Source of the DNA: Laccaria trichodermophora
Lineage: Eukaryota; Basidiomycota; Agaricomycetes; Agaricales; Hydnangiaceae
Direction: 5' to 3'
Assembly (NCBI GenBank): GCA_018417955.1
Contig: JACTVC010000003.1
Location: 310,001-374,000, forward strand
Length of the DNA stretch: 64,000 nucleotides
Part shown: positions 34,221 through 44,845 of the stretch, piece after piece
Numbering within the stretch: position 1 is the stretch's first letter
Layout of the letters: each line of letters opens with the position of its first letter
Position numbers and translations under genes: made by a program
Notes under the pieces: model-generated
Database searches by the model: none
What the model was told of the DNA's origin: nothing
Seen by the model: only the letters and a program-made list of their open reading frames with translations

Positions 34221-34640
34221 ATGGGAGGCCTAGCCTCGGCATGTATATTTAATAATAGTGTAAGAGATGAGAAGAAGGTGAGGAGGCTAAATCACATACG
34301 ACGTCCACGATCATTTGGGCGTGATGTCGACGTCGGCGAAATAATCCTAGTGGTCAGATACCATACCGCGGTCTATGTGGCCGATTTTCTTTTGTTCCTT
34401 CCCTTTGCTACGTCCGAGTAAAATTGCTTGTAGATTCGAATACTCCCACTTTCTTGAGGGCGCTCGCGTTTCCAAAAAGAAATATACAAGACGCCACCGT
34501 TCGCATCCCACTAGTACTCTATGAGGAGTCCGACAATCAGTACGTTGAAACTTTGCGTAGACCGGTACATTTCCATGCACAAACATCCGTTGCTGCCTGA
34601 ACTCCTCAACGCGGTCCTATTGGCTTCGCCATCGATCTTG
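34221..34640 (-). pseudogene. Decayed copy of the membrane-protein-like exon at 39990-40300
   Basis: CGACGTCGGCGAAATAA, CTTGTAGNTTCGAATACTC and CTATGAGGAGT occur here and, in the same order and orientation, at 40011-40205. On the minus strand this copy retains a fragment (YSNLQAILLG) of the paralogous reading, but the hydrophobic segment is disrupted. Confidence 0.6.
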
Positions 34641-34679
34641 TTTTTATTACCCCCCAAAAAATTCAGTGAAGACAATTCT

Positions 34680-35552
34680 TTACACTGTTGATGGAAACAA
34701 GGATGTAAGCAATCGCTCTGCTAGGATATCATGTATATCTACTGTCAAGTGCAGGTCATCGGCCCAGATTCCGCCACCCTCAGTGGTGGGATCGTCCTCG
34801 TTGAAGTCAAATTCGCAAGGTTCTCCAAGCACCTCCATCAGCACCTGATGAGAGGAGAACAATACCGTCGTGGCAGGCTTGGTGCTCGTGGCGAACTCGG
34901 CTGTCCGGCTCCTTAGAATTTCATTCCAGGCCTTGAGGCGCTCGTCAATCTTGTCCATGGAGTCGGAATCAGCCGCTACGAGAGGGGGGTTAGATTAGTA
35001 GTGAGAGGAGAGGCAGGAGTACTGTGTGCGCACACCTTGCGGTGAGTGGTCGATGGGTGGAACATCCACAAGAACGAAGTTCCTTGCCCCCGCTTTGATG
35101 TAAAGGTCGTCCACGCCGTTCAGGAGGGCATCTACGATGGGTTCCAGATCTTCGGCATCGGTCCTCCCACAGTCATTGATGCCGAGAAAGATCACTATCA
35201 AGAAAAGTCGGCCAACCTTTTCGAGTTGAACGACTGAAAGAAATGACAAACTGAGAGTTGTTGTTGCCGGGTCAAGTATAGAAGTCAGATTGGACGGATC
35301 TTTCTTAGGGAACATCATGAAGAAGCGCGCGAGCTGGTCTGAGAGGTCATCCTCGGCAGTTGCTCCGGGTGAAGCGAAGTTGTACTCTTTGACAAAATCG
35401 CTTTGTTCCCGTAATCGCTTTTTTATGCGGTTAATCTATAGATGTCGATGAGTATAGATCAAGTAGTAAGTATACACATGTTCCAGGACGCACCCAGGTC
35501 TCTTGCTCGATTTACTATATGAGTCACCGCTGTGAGGGATGGTGTGTGCCAT
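34680..35552 (-). CDS. SGNH/GDSL-type esterase (carbohydrate esterase-like)
   Basis: Four exons: 35478-35552, 35252-35435, 35036-35194 and 34680-34975, total 714 nt, 237 residues. The four SGNH blocks are recognisable: block I GDSYS (Ser nucleophile), block II YNFASPGAT, block III GINDCGRT (Gly, Asn) and block V ADDLHLT (Asp-x-x-His). Also present are GARNFVLVDVPPIDHSPQ and LFSSHQVLMEVL. Such enzymes deacylate ester-linked substrates, often plant polysaccharide acetyl groups. Oddities: only eight residues precede GDSYS, so no signal peptide is seen, and blocks I and II are close together. Either the product is intracellular and shortened or an upstream exon is missing. Compact introns of 42, 57 and 60 nt. 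Confidence 0.8.
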
Positions 35553-35639
35553 CGAATTCAACTGGATGGTGAAAGCATCTTACAATACCACGATGTTCTT
35601 GAAAGACTCTCGTCCATGCCACTGAGTGCCTCTGAACAT

Positions 35640-35985
35640 TAGTGATAAATAGCCTGAAGAGATATTGAGTCGGCGACGTATGGACAATAGATAAAGGGAG
35701 GTGACTCACGGTTTTCCATTCCAAGATCGCTCTGTGTCCTTTGCCTTTTGTTTGGATGGACGTTTTCTGAACCTTCGGAGGGAGGCTCATAGCGTGGATC
35801 ATTACTAAGTGGTCCGCTGCAAACCTTCGCCTCGACTGAAAGGTCTCGCGTACGCTTGAAAGCGGTGGGGGTCATGAAAATGCCACGGAAAGGTCCAAGG
35901 GTGTCGTGGGGAGATTCAACAAAGTTGTCGGGGCCCCAATTGCCAATGCCAAATTCCAATGGCGGGTGCGCGACGATCACGTGAT
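35640..35985 (-). CDS. Hypothetical protein, 5' exon with nuclear-type basic stretch
   Basis: A coding-like frame reads FGIGNWGPDNFVESPHDTLG, then MTPTAFKRTRDLSVEAK, then NVHPNKRQRTQSDLGMEN, followed by a GTGAGT donor at about 35708. The downstream exon was not identified. The stretch PNKRQR could be a nuclear signal. It is divergent from the SNM1-like gene about 140 bp away. No upstream ATG is seen in frame before the Met at about 35875, so the start is uncertain. Confidence 0.4.
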
Positions 35986-36123
35986 AAGATCGCGCCAGTC
36001 ACGCCGACGTGATCTGACAAGTGACAGCGTGACTCGACCTCTTCTTCCCTTGACTCAAAGCCAACCCTTATAACGGAGGCGGGGCGGAGAAGGGACCCCC
36101 GACTTGCCTTTGACGATCACCAT

Positions 36124-39100
36124 ATGCCTACTGGAACGCCCTTCAACGCATGTATACCCCCCTACAACATTCGGGTCGACGATTTTGCGTCGTCCACGGC
36201 GCTGGAAGAGCTCGGGACGACTCCGGCACTTCATCTGTTAACCCACACGCATTCGGACCACATAAATGGGCTTTCCGCAAAGTCGTTTGGTCATACGGTG
36301 TATTGCTCGCAAGATGCGAAGGAGATGTTGTTGAGGCATGAGGTTTTTGCGGAACGGGAGCTTCATGAGTTGGAGTTGAGAGCAGAGAAGGTTCGGACTT
36401 ATTCGCATTTGAAGGTCGACCCGTTGCTCTTCCCGGATGGGACGATGTATTATACTGGATCAAGGGATCTCTTGGTATGTGGTTTGACCTCGTTCAGTCG
36501 TATACGCGTGGTTACAGCCTCTTCAGAAAACTCTGCCCCTGCACACTCCTACCACGATGGATATTTCCGGTGACGAGGCTGTTACGATAACGCTTTTGGA
36601 TGCAAATCATTGTCCAGGAGCTGTCATGCAAGTTTTACTGAAATACTATCACGGAAAATGTTCTTATCCATTGCCATAGGTTCCTGATCGAAGGTCAGAG
36701 AGGCGCCATATTGCACACCGGTGACTTTCGCGCAGAGCCTTGGTTTTTGGACTCCATCGCCCGAAATCCATTTCTCCAACCATATCTGTACCAGGGACCA
36801 GATTCCGGTCCATTCACAATCTGCAAGACGCTTGAAGCCATATACCTGGATACTGCATGTGTACTTTCGCCACTGGCAGTCCCAACAAAGGTAATTCATT
36901 TTACAACTGATTTGTTTCTGTGCTCATGGCGTACTTGATCAGGCATGCGCCACGTCCGGTCTTATCGAATTGATGAAGCTATTTCCGTCATCAGTTTACT
37001 TTTTCATCAACTCATGGACTTGGGGATACGAAGACGTCTTGAAAGCTATAACGCAGTCATTCCAATCCAAGGTAGTCCTTCCCACATTCTTTTGAGGTTT
37101 ACTAAATGAGTTGGTGTAGATTCACGTGGACCGATACAAGTATTCCATTTACCAGCACCTATCGGACCCCTTCCTGCGCCTCATCACGACCCGTGATTCC
37201 TCTTCCACCCGCTTCCACGCATGCGAGCGGTTCCATCGCTGCGAATATGTAATGGTGGATAACGAACAGGACAATTACTCAAACGCAGTAAGCCACATGG
37301 GCAAACGCGTCATCTATGTGAATCCGGTCACTATGGGAAGTGTGAGCTGGGATCTCTACCTTCGAGATACGAAGACTCGGCTTAACGCTGGGGAGGAGAT
37401 CAATAACCTGGTACGATTTATGTTGCGTTGAAGAACTGGCTCTGTGTAGCTGAGACGTTACTTACAGCTGGTGCCTCTTTCCCGACACTCACCACTCCCA
37501 GAACTCCAGGCTTTCGTCTCACTCTTCCGTCCCCGGCGTGTGGTACCCAACACACTCGACCCACGGCTCCGCGGTCTGGATTGGGCGTGTATAGATCGCA
37601 TGTTCGCTGACCATATCCACCCCTCCGCTGCGACACCCTTCAATCCGGGTAGAGTCTCCGGCGGATTGTCAGACATACTGTTACCCCAGGCACAAGACGA
37701 CAGTGATGTCGCACTGAAGAACCTTGTGGGCAATGGAGCTGCTGATGCCGCTGCACGTTGGGCGGATGGTGGGAAGCTTTTGAAGAAACTTGATGTCGTC
37801 AGGAGTTATCTGGATGCAGAACAAAACGCGCTTATTGACCGTCTCTTGGGTATCTCGAAACCTGCACCCCTAGTCAGGGCTACGAGCGCTCTGACAAGGC
37901 AAGACAAGGGAAAAGGCAAAGCCATAGCCCCACGGTACGGCAGGGAAAGCGATGGAGACACCGACTTCAGTGATAGTGACGATGAAAGGGGGAGAACTGC
38001 GCATTTGCTTTTCGCTAGCCTAGCAGGGATTGAAGAGAAGGAGAACGCGTGGTGGGTGTCTTCGTCCCCGTCACAAAGAGCCAGTGACGCGGATGTTCTC
38101 CACGAGCAATCTGCTCCTGTTGCTGGTCCGTCTTCGAGGAAAAGTGGCGGTGGTAGCGGTGAGCCACGAAGTGGGGAAGCGTCGCGGAGGAAGAACCGGC
38201 TTCTGACACCTGTGTCTTCACCCATCCGACCTCGTCCGATGAAACCTTCTCCGCCCCAGATGAAGATGAAGCCTCTTCAGCCATCACCCCCCGTTAGCAC
38301 ACCACATCGGTTTAGGAAACTGAGTCCTATTGGGAGGGGTTATACTCTCGGCTCTCCCATATACATCTTATCATCTTCGCCACAGGCTATGCATTCTAGC
38401 CATGGTCTTCCTCTTGGGAAGGGACTCGCATCCGAGTCTTCCACCAAAGCCGACAAACCAAGCACCTCCTCGTCTACACGATCCCTGCTGACAAAGACAA
38501 ACTCCCAAATCATCCATCGGCAAGCGCCTGCTGTGGAGACAACCCCAGCTACGAAGAAAGCGGGCCATAAGGCCTCTCGCATCGAATTGAAGCCCATCTC
38601 TCACTCTCCTTTCTTTACTCCCAAGAAGATGGAGGACCTAACTTCCAATAAGCCTGCCACTTTCACCGCCGAGCCTAAAACACCCACCAAATCATCTCGA
38701 AAACGAGTCGCCCACGAGTTGCCCATGGAAGCTGTGGACTCAAAACGTCCTCGCCCTGACCCACCAAAGGCAAGGCCGTCAACCCCAAGAGCAAAAAATG
38801 TCGCGAGCAGTTCGAAGAAGGCAGCAGCGCGAGGATCGTCGAGCTCCACGAGGACACCCCTCCCTCTCTCCCCTGTAAAGGTTTCTAGCGCTAGACGTCA
38901 ACGTTCCGAGCTACAACTCCAACGTATTCGAATCGGAGAACGTCTAGCACAGGCTCGGCCGGATCTGAACGCAGCCACTTACGAGAAGAAGCGGGCAAGT
39001 TTGATCGCACGGTATTCTACCATCATGGAAGAGGTGCCTCAGAAAGAGGTACAAAGGGGCAAATGCAGAGAACGCCCGCTGAGTCTGACACCAGCGCCAA

Positions 39101-39300
39101 TCCGGGTTTTAGCACAGGAGAAGACGATTCTGTCCTTTGAGACCGTGGATGACGATGATGGTGGGATGGATTGGAATCGGAGTAGGGAACTTGCGGCGCG
39201 GCTGAAGGAGGATATTGCTAATGGGAGACGGCCGGTGTTACCTGCGCTTCTGTGTGCCGAGAGTCAGTCCCAGGATTGGGAGAGTGGGAGTGGGAGTTGA
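36124..39300 (+). CDS. SNM1/Artemis-type metallo-beta-lactamase/beta-CASP DNA repair nuclease
   Basis: Likely 5' exonuclease/endonuclease acting in interstrand cross-link repair or end processing in the nucleus. Six exons: 36124-36474, 36518-36627, 36680-36890, 36943-37071, 37120-37410 and 37468-39300, total 2925 nt, 974 residues. MBL motifs: HLLTHTHSDHINGL (metal-binding HxHxDH), DANHCPGAVMFLIEG, ILHTGDFRA, YLDTA. The beta-CASP end motif is VPLSRHSPLPELQAFV...RRVVPNTL. The catalytic part ends at about residue 500. The remaining ~470 residues are Ser/Pro/Lys-rich and probably disordered, with a basic KRPRPDPPK element. No N-terminal UBZ finger precedes the MBL, so Artemis-like architecture is favoured over Pso2/SNM1A. 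Intron 2 (36628-36679) uses a GC donor. TATAA at about 36068. Confidence 0.93.
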
Positions 39301-39852
39301 GGGGGCGTTATTGTTATTTTTAATTTATGGTATGTTGTGATACGAAATTGTCGATGATACGCGAGTTTATGACTATCAGGATGAAGCAATTTTAAATCTT
39401 GGAATTCCTTCCAAGATAATCAGCTGTCCACGCGTGTGACGCGACCCAGAGTCTGAAGTTCAAATTGCAGTCATATAACTTGTCGTGACCCACTCTCAAC
39501 CAGAACTCAATATGCAACTGCATGATAACCGGAAAGATGAGCGTTCTATATATAAGAACAGGCTATTCTCACCCAGCTGCAAAACTGCAACTGCAAGTTG
39601 CAAGTTGAATACCCCAACCGGCCATACACCCCGAAAATTAGCTATTCGATCACCTTTTCTTTCCTCAACGTCTCGCCCCTTTCTTCGTTCTCCGCCTACT
39701 CTTGACCACCCTGTGACTATAACCGCTTCAACTGATCTTCGCAAATTTGTAAAATCAACCCTTCACCAAAGTCTTTCAGCGATTGCAATGGTCCAACGTT
39801 TGGAGTCAGAGAGGTGAAGTGTACGTGTAATGGCAATTGGCATATCATTTGT
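39301..39852. other. Intergenic; nothing seen
   Basis: It contains a short CTGCAACTGCAAGTTGCAAGTTG internal repeat (about 39584-39606) and no supported gene. Confidence 0.4.
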
Positions 39853-40320
39853 TCACCCCTCTGGTTTAGATTGACAACGTCGGCTCTGGCCCAGGCTCGA
39901 ATTTTGCCGTACTGACTTTTCAAAGTGAGGTTCTCCTTCACCCTGATGTTGCCAAGAGATATCGCCTTTTCTTCTTGCTCTTGTCCAATCAAATTTAGGC
40001 GTGGTCTCGACGTCGGCGAAATAAGCCCAGGGGTCAAATATAGTGCGCCTGTAAGCCGTTATTTCTATTCGTTCCTTCCTTTCGTTCCACCCTGGTAACA
40101 TCACTTGTAGCTTCGAATACTCATTCTCAAGGGCCGCGCTTCCCCAAAATATGAAGATGCCGACGTTCGCTCCCATCTCTATGAGGAGTAGGACTATCAA
40201 TACTTTGAAAGGCGTTGACCGAAAATTTCCGCGCACAGATATCTCGCTACTGCCCCAGCTCCTCAGCGCGGGCCTGTTGACGTCGGCACGCCATTCTGCG
40301 TGCTTACACAAAGCACGCAA
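39853..40320 (-). pseudogene. Membrane-protein-like exon fragment
   Basis: The minus-strand frame contains a clear hydrophobic span (TPFKVLIVLLLIEMGANVGI, then FIFWGSAALENEYSKLQVML) and an open extension, but no ATG and no resolvable flanking exons. A decayed copy lies at 34221-34640. It could be an orphan exon of a mushroom membrane protein family. Confidence 0.5.
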
Positions 40321-40447
40321 GAAGGAAGAACATTAGTGCTGCACATACTAAACGGCAAAGTGTCATCAGCAGCCGCAGCTTTGCCGGCTCAGGCGCACCA
40401 ATGCCGTCATTCCGAATACAAAAATAATGAGATCACCAGCTGGGTCG

Positions 40448-40462
40448 TATATATATATATAA
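40448..40462 (+). promoter_or_regulatory. TATA box of the Kre9/Knh1-like gene
   Basis: TATATATATATATAA ends 39 bp before the ATG at 40502, implying a very short leader. Confidence 0.6.
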
Positions 40463-40501
40463 GCAATCGTGCCGCTCGATCGTCTCCATTCCCCACTTGT
40501 C

Positions 40502-41061
40502 ATGAAATTCACGAGTGCCGTAACCTCCATCGCTATTCTCTTCGTTTCTACCTTTTCCGCACTTTGGGCTCTACCTCTTTCACTTCAACCCAGGGATGTA
40601 TTTGTTCCACCTGTCACCTACCCAAACAACAAGACCGTCTGGATTATTGGTCAACATCACAACGTTACATGGTATGACCAATCCACTTGACTGAGCTAGA
40701 CAAGCATGAGGGTTAACGTTTTGATAGGGATACATCGGATGCTCCAGTAAACATCACCAACAAGATCGGCATGATTTTTCTCAGGAAGGGAGGACTCACG
40801 ACAAACTGTGCGTCGCATTCAGTTATATATCACCTCACTCTGACGCTGATAGTATGATCATGTATAGTGAGTTTGGCTTCAAACTTTTCCATTTTATTGG
40901 GAAGAATTGAAGTGAAAGTCCCTCATGTGGAGACGGGAAGGGACTATCAAGTCGTCTGTGAGTATCTGGGCCTCTTCTTTGCTTCACAAAGCTGATCAAG
41001 GTGGCTAGTATTTGGAGACTCTGGAAACTTCTCTCCCTTCTTCACCATCACGAACGACTAA
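40502..41061 (+). CDS. Small secreted Kre9/Knh1-like (Ser/Thr-rich GPI family N-terminal domain) protein
   Basis: Four exons: 40502-40671, 40728-40807, 40868-40957 and 41009-41061, total 393 nt, 130 residues. The ATG opens a clear signal peptide (MKFTSAVTSIAILFVSTFSA). The mature part fits the Kre9/Knh1 N-terminal beta-sandwich: NNKTVWIIGQHHNVTW, then ITNKIGMIFLRKGG, LASNFSILLGRIEVKVP, TGRDYQVVLFGDSGNFSPFF. The family acts in the secretory pathway and cell wall and is linked to beta-1,6-glucan assembly. Unlike many relatives it stops right after the domain, with no Ser/Thr-rich stalk and no GPI signal, so it is probably released. N-glycosylation sites NKT, NVT, NIT and NFS are visible. Confidence 0.88.
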
Positions 41062-41278
41062 CGAAACGAGCCCCTTCTCGCGAGTCCCGCTTTTGAATAT
41101 TCACTTTCATCTACAACAGACTCTCAATAGACGATGGACAATCATGTAAACACCATGTATTTCTCGCCTTTATGATCCATTGTATCATGTAAATTAATTT
41201 CTACTAATATGTACCATGTATTATCATGTACTCTGTAACAGCAGCATCATTCACATTGATTTCAATCCATCGAACCAT

Positions 41279-42716
41279 CTACGCCAAAATTTCTTTTAGA
41301 ATGTCAATAATTCGGTTGACCTCCTGCACGGTGTTGTAGTGCACCAAGGAAATACGGACAACGCCATCGTCAACGTCGAGCTTGGGTGAAAGACCGTCGA
41401 CCAAGGTGTAAGCGTAGAAATGACCGTATCGAATGCCAACCTGTCACGGATGTTTAAAAAAACGATTATAGGGAACGATCCCCTGAAACGCACCCCGCCT
41501 TTTTGGTCAAAAACGTTGACGATATCCTTGCTCTTCATCGGCCTCTGCCCGACAACAACAAAGCTAATGGTCGGCGCGCGGGTCAGGTCAGCTGTAGCTT
41601 TTCCAATAACTCTGACGCCTCTCTCGTACTGAATATTGTCCGTTAGGAATGATAACAGAGGCTTCACGAGATTCTGCTCGTAAAGAGCAATGGCGTCAAA
41701 AGTAGCCTGCAGGTCGTTGGCCGGCGTTAATGATAGGAGGTATGCGAGAACTCCGGTAGTGCCATAAACGATCTCGTAACCAGGCCCCCCAGGTTGTAAT
41801 TTATACGCCACTGTGTCAACTTTGAGAAAATGGTGGACAATAGATGATACTGAGGTTTCTAGCACGGATGCCCGGACGTAAAGACATGAAATGTGAGGTC
41901 CATAAACCTAGAATCATTGATCAGGTAAGAGGAACGTGCCCGGCAAAATTCTGACCTTATAAAATGAAAATACACAGAAGTCGACGTCCCAATCTTGGAC
42001 ATCTATACGCCTGTGGGGCGCGTAGGCAACACAGTCCACCGAGATCTCGACCTTCTCGGCACCCTGAGCTTTCGCTTCAGCTCTGATAGCCTTGACAATT
42101 TCTTTGACAGGCAAGATTGATCCGAGAATATTGGAGCAAGCGGTAAATGCGACAATACGTGTCTTCTCGGATATAAGTGGAATAAGTTCATCAACCTTCA
42201 AACTGACGGAGTATGGGTTGCCGTCGGAGGTCGGAGTGGCTTGCCAATATTTAACTGTGGCACCTCGACGATCGGCGAGTTTTTTCCAAGGACCCACGTT
42301 GGCTTCGAGTGCCGTCTGAATCAGCTCGTGTTATCCTGATGATTGACTGCTTCTTGCTTACCTTCATGTTCCCCTGTCACAATAAACTCATCACCAGGCT
42401 GTATATCTTTCTCCAAACCTCTGGCCAAATTTTCGAGATTTAACGTCGAACTGCTGCCGAATACTACTTCATCAGGAGATGTCGCGTTCAAAAGTTTCAC
42501 CGCTTCAGTCGGCCCTTCAGTCAGGACTCTATTGGTACTCTGTAGCGAGACCGAATAATCCGCGCCTAGTTGAACATTCGTGTTGAGGAGGTAATCGCTG
42601 ATCCTATCAACCACCCCCTTCGCTACTTGGGAACCCCCAGCGTTGTCTGCGAAGATGTAGCCAGAGGTGAGGGAGGGGAAATGAGATCGCGCTTTGGAAA
42701 CGTCGAAGCTGGTCAT
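41279..42716 (-). CDS. PLP-dependent aminotransferase class V, cysteine desulfurase-like
   Basis: Fold-type I PLP enzyme of the cysteine desulfurase/selenocysteine lyase-like group. Four exons: 42362-42716, 41956-42302, 41494-41907 and 41279-41440, total 1278 nt, 425 residues. Features: YIFADNAGGSQV at the N-terminus, VVFGSSSTLNLENLAR, GEHEANVGPW, a VSVDCVAYAPHRRIDVQDW-type Asp/His region, and the Schiff-base lysine in FSFYKVYGPH, whose codon directly precedes intron 2. The C-terminal domain has VYGTTGVLAYLLSL and VGIRYGHFYAYTLVD. No mitochondrial presequence is obvious, so it is unlikely to be the Nfs1 housekeeping desulfurase. A tiny gene ends 5 nt upstream of its ATG. Confidence 0.92.
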
Positions 42717-42721
42717 TGGTA

Positions 42722-43053
42722 TCAGTTAAAACCCTTTACGGGACTCTTGGAGGTGATTTCGACGTTGAGGATCAAGATAAGGTGAGAGTCGAGCATCATG
42801 TGCCAGTCGGAACAATCATGTTGGAGTTCACAGGGCTTGCCATAAACCAAGCTGAACTTAGCATACAACCGGGGTTCATCTGGTGAAATAAGTTTTTCAG
42901 CTTCTTGTGCTCCCTATTGTGAATTGGTCACAATCAGTATGAAAGTATCATGACTGAAACGGTTCAGCAAATTCACCTTGTTTGGTTTGCAGGTCGTTCA
43001 TAAACTTCGGCGAAGGCCGCGTCAGCCACGTTCAAGTTGAAGATAATCGTCAT
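42722..43053 (-). CDS. Small hypothetical protein directly upstream of the aminotransferase
   Basis: Not recognised. The minus-strand ATG at 43053 gives MTIIFNLNVADAAFAE; the last coding block carries EAEKLISPDEPRLYAKFSL, VYGKPCELQHDCSDWHMML and LILILNVEI, and ends in a TGA at 42722-42724. An intron ending TTCACAATAG (about 42915) joins them; the best in-phase donor is a GTTTATG, but a GTGAAT donor out of phase is also near. The stop is 5 nt before the ATG of the next gene on the same strand. The product would be about 75-90 residues, soluble. Confidence 0.45.
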
Positions 43054-43195
43054 CTGGAAAGAAGGACATTGATAATCGACGTGGCCTCCGTCTGTAACTC
43101 GGTGTGGTTCTTTTCTAATTGAAACTTGAAAAACTGAATGTGAACAAACGTCATTCTAGCCATCTAGTAACACCCTGCAGAGACAGATCGCCCTT

Positions 43196-44734
43196 ATGAC
43201 CACGGATCGTGCCACAATTCTGCCTGAAAATCTTCCACCCTCCACTTCAATCTACGTCTTAGCAAATGAGATTCTTATTGAAATATTTAAGAAAGGGGCG
43301 GAGGCGTGGGCTCTATCGAAGAATGCACAGTTCACGGTTCCATTCCCCATCCTGGTTTCTGGGGTTTGTAGCCACTGGCGCGCAGTCGCTCTAGATGCCC
43401 CCGAACTCTGGAAGACCATATACCTTCCACTCTACCCTGAAGGCACATGGGACCCGTATACTTGGGTTTCCATTTGGATTTCAAGAGCCAAGACCATACC
43501 CATCACGGTGGTGCTTGATATTCCTGGTGACCCTCCTCACATCGAGGAAATTTGTTTTTCGCGTGTCATACCACTCATCGTAAAGGCTTCTCCTGCTGTG
43601 TCTGTTCGCCGACTTGATATCCGTGATTATCAAAAGGGTGTTTCGACAGAGGCGATCCTTCAAATCTTTCAAGAGTCCTTCGATCAACAACACCGCCTCA
43701 TGTTTGAACAACTTTCACTATGTTTTTCTGGAAATTCGGCTTGGAATCCAGTTATGTTTACAGACTCTCCTTGCCCATGGGGTCACAAAGTCATGGATGA
43801 AATGCCTATCTTCCGTGTTTCAAAACTTCGCTTACAGGGTATCACTATTAACCCCCTCCAATTTCCCAACCTAACGTCCTTAACCATCTTTAATCTCGTC
43901 ACCACATACAAAGATATTCAGGCTTTATTCGCAAGGTCTCCAAACTTGACCCATCTTACTCTGAGAGATTTCTTAATAACTGTTCCACGGAGCAGCATGA
44001 CTATCGGGGGCACTGTATGCTTGCAATCACTACGAACTTTGACCATCCGCTTCGCTGCAACGTGCCCAAATTCTGCTTACCCCTTGTCTTACCTCCATCT
44101 ACCAAGTCTCAAATACCTTGAGCTCGATGGAAATCTCACACTCTCGGTGTCCCAGATTCTTTGCGAATCACCTTCAGCTGACCTACTGGAGATTCTTGTA
44201 CTCTCAAACTTCAAACAGTCGTTCCGTTCGCCCAACCCCACGACGTCATACACGTTACATTCAGTGAAGCACATACGACTCATCAATGTGAGGCTTTCCG
44301 AATGCATGTCGCCTTCACCCACTTCGATGTCGATTCAAACTTCGCTTCTTGATTGGCCAGCTCTCCAAACTCTCGCCATGAATGCCACTCTTGCTCGAGA
44401 CGTCATCGATTTGCTGAATTTCCCACACCCCCACATCCGGACTGTGTATCTCACACCAGTTGCCCAACATCATCTTACCCACAATACAGGGAGAAATGGA
44501 CATCATCTTAACCGTAATACAGGAAGAAATGAAGGGAACGATACATTCTACCTGAAGTTTCCTCTTATCTCTGCATGCGATATACGTTGTCCCGATGTGA
44601 AAAAGAGGGACGAAGCGAACATTGCGGCAGCTTCGTATAACAAGAGGTTCAACATAAAGGACTTTGATCCGACGATACATTCATGCTTACTCGAAGATCC
44701 TGAAGAACTGGGATTCTTGAGTGAGATGATTTAA
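43196..44734 (+). CDS. F-box domain protein
   Basis: A single-exon gene of 512 residues. An F-box-like motif near residues 18-75 (LANEILIEIFKKGAEAWALS, then PFPILVSGVCSHWRAVALDA, PELWKTI) matches the F-box-like domain common in mushroom genomes, which recruits substrates to SCF ubiquitin ligases through Skp1. The rest contains irregular Leu-rich segments (FPNLTSLTIFNL, SPNLTHLTLRDFL, LHLPSLKYLELDGNLTL, LDWPALQTLAMNA) consistent with a degenerate LRR solenoid for substrate binding. A short direct repeat occurs near the C-terminus (HNTGRNGHHLNRNTGRNEG). Members of this family are numerous and fast-evolving; the target is unknown. Transcribed divergently from the small gene at 42722-43053. Confidence 0.88.
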   Translation: MTTDRATILPENLPPSTSIYVLANEILIEIFKKGAEAWALSKNAQFTVPFPILVSGVCSHWRAVALDAPELWKTIYLPLYPEGTWDPYTWVSIWISRAKTIPITVVLDIPGDPPHIEEICFSRVIPLIVKASPAVSVRRLDIRDYQKGVSTEAILQIFQESFDQQHRLMFEQLSLCFSGNSAWNPVMFTDSPCPWGHKVMDEMPIFRVSKLRLQGITINPLQFPNLTSLTIFNLVTTYKDIQALFARSPNLTHLTLRDFLITVPRSSMTIGGTVCLQSLRTLTIRFAATCPNSAYPLSYLHLPSLKYLELDGNLTLSVSQILCESPSADLLEILVLSNFKQSFRSPNPTTSYTLHSVKHIRLINVRLSECMSPSPTSMSIQTSLLDWPALQTLAMNATLARDVIDLLNFPHPHIRTVYLTPVAQHHLTHNTGRNGHHLNRNTGRNEGNDTFYLKFPLISACDIRCPDVKKRDEANIAAASYNKRFNIKDFDPTIHSCLLEDPEELGFLSEMI

Positions 44735-44845
44735 TCGTTCATTAACAGAGCGTTCTTTCTAGTTTGAAAATTAGGAAATGACACCGATATCCCAAAAACG
44801 TAAAATAGAGATTCTACACGATCGCGCTTCTGACGTGTAATAATT

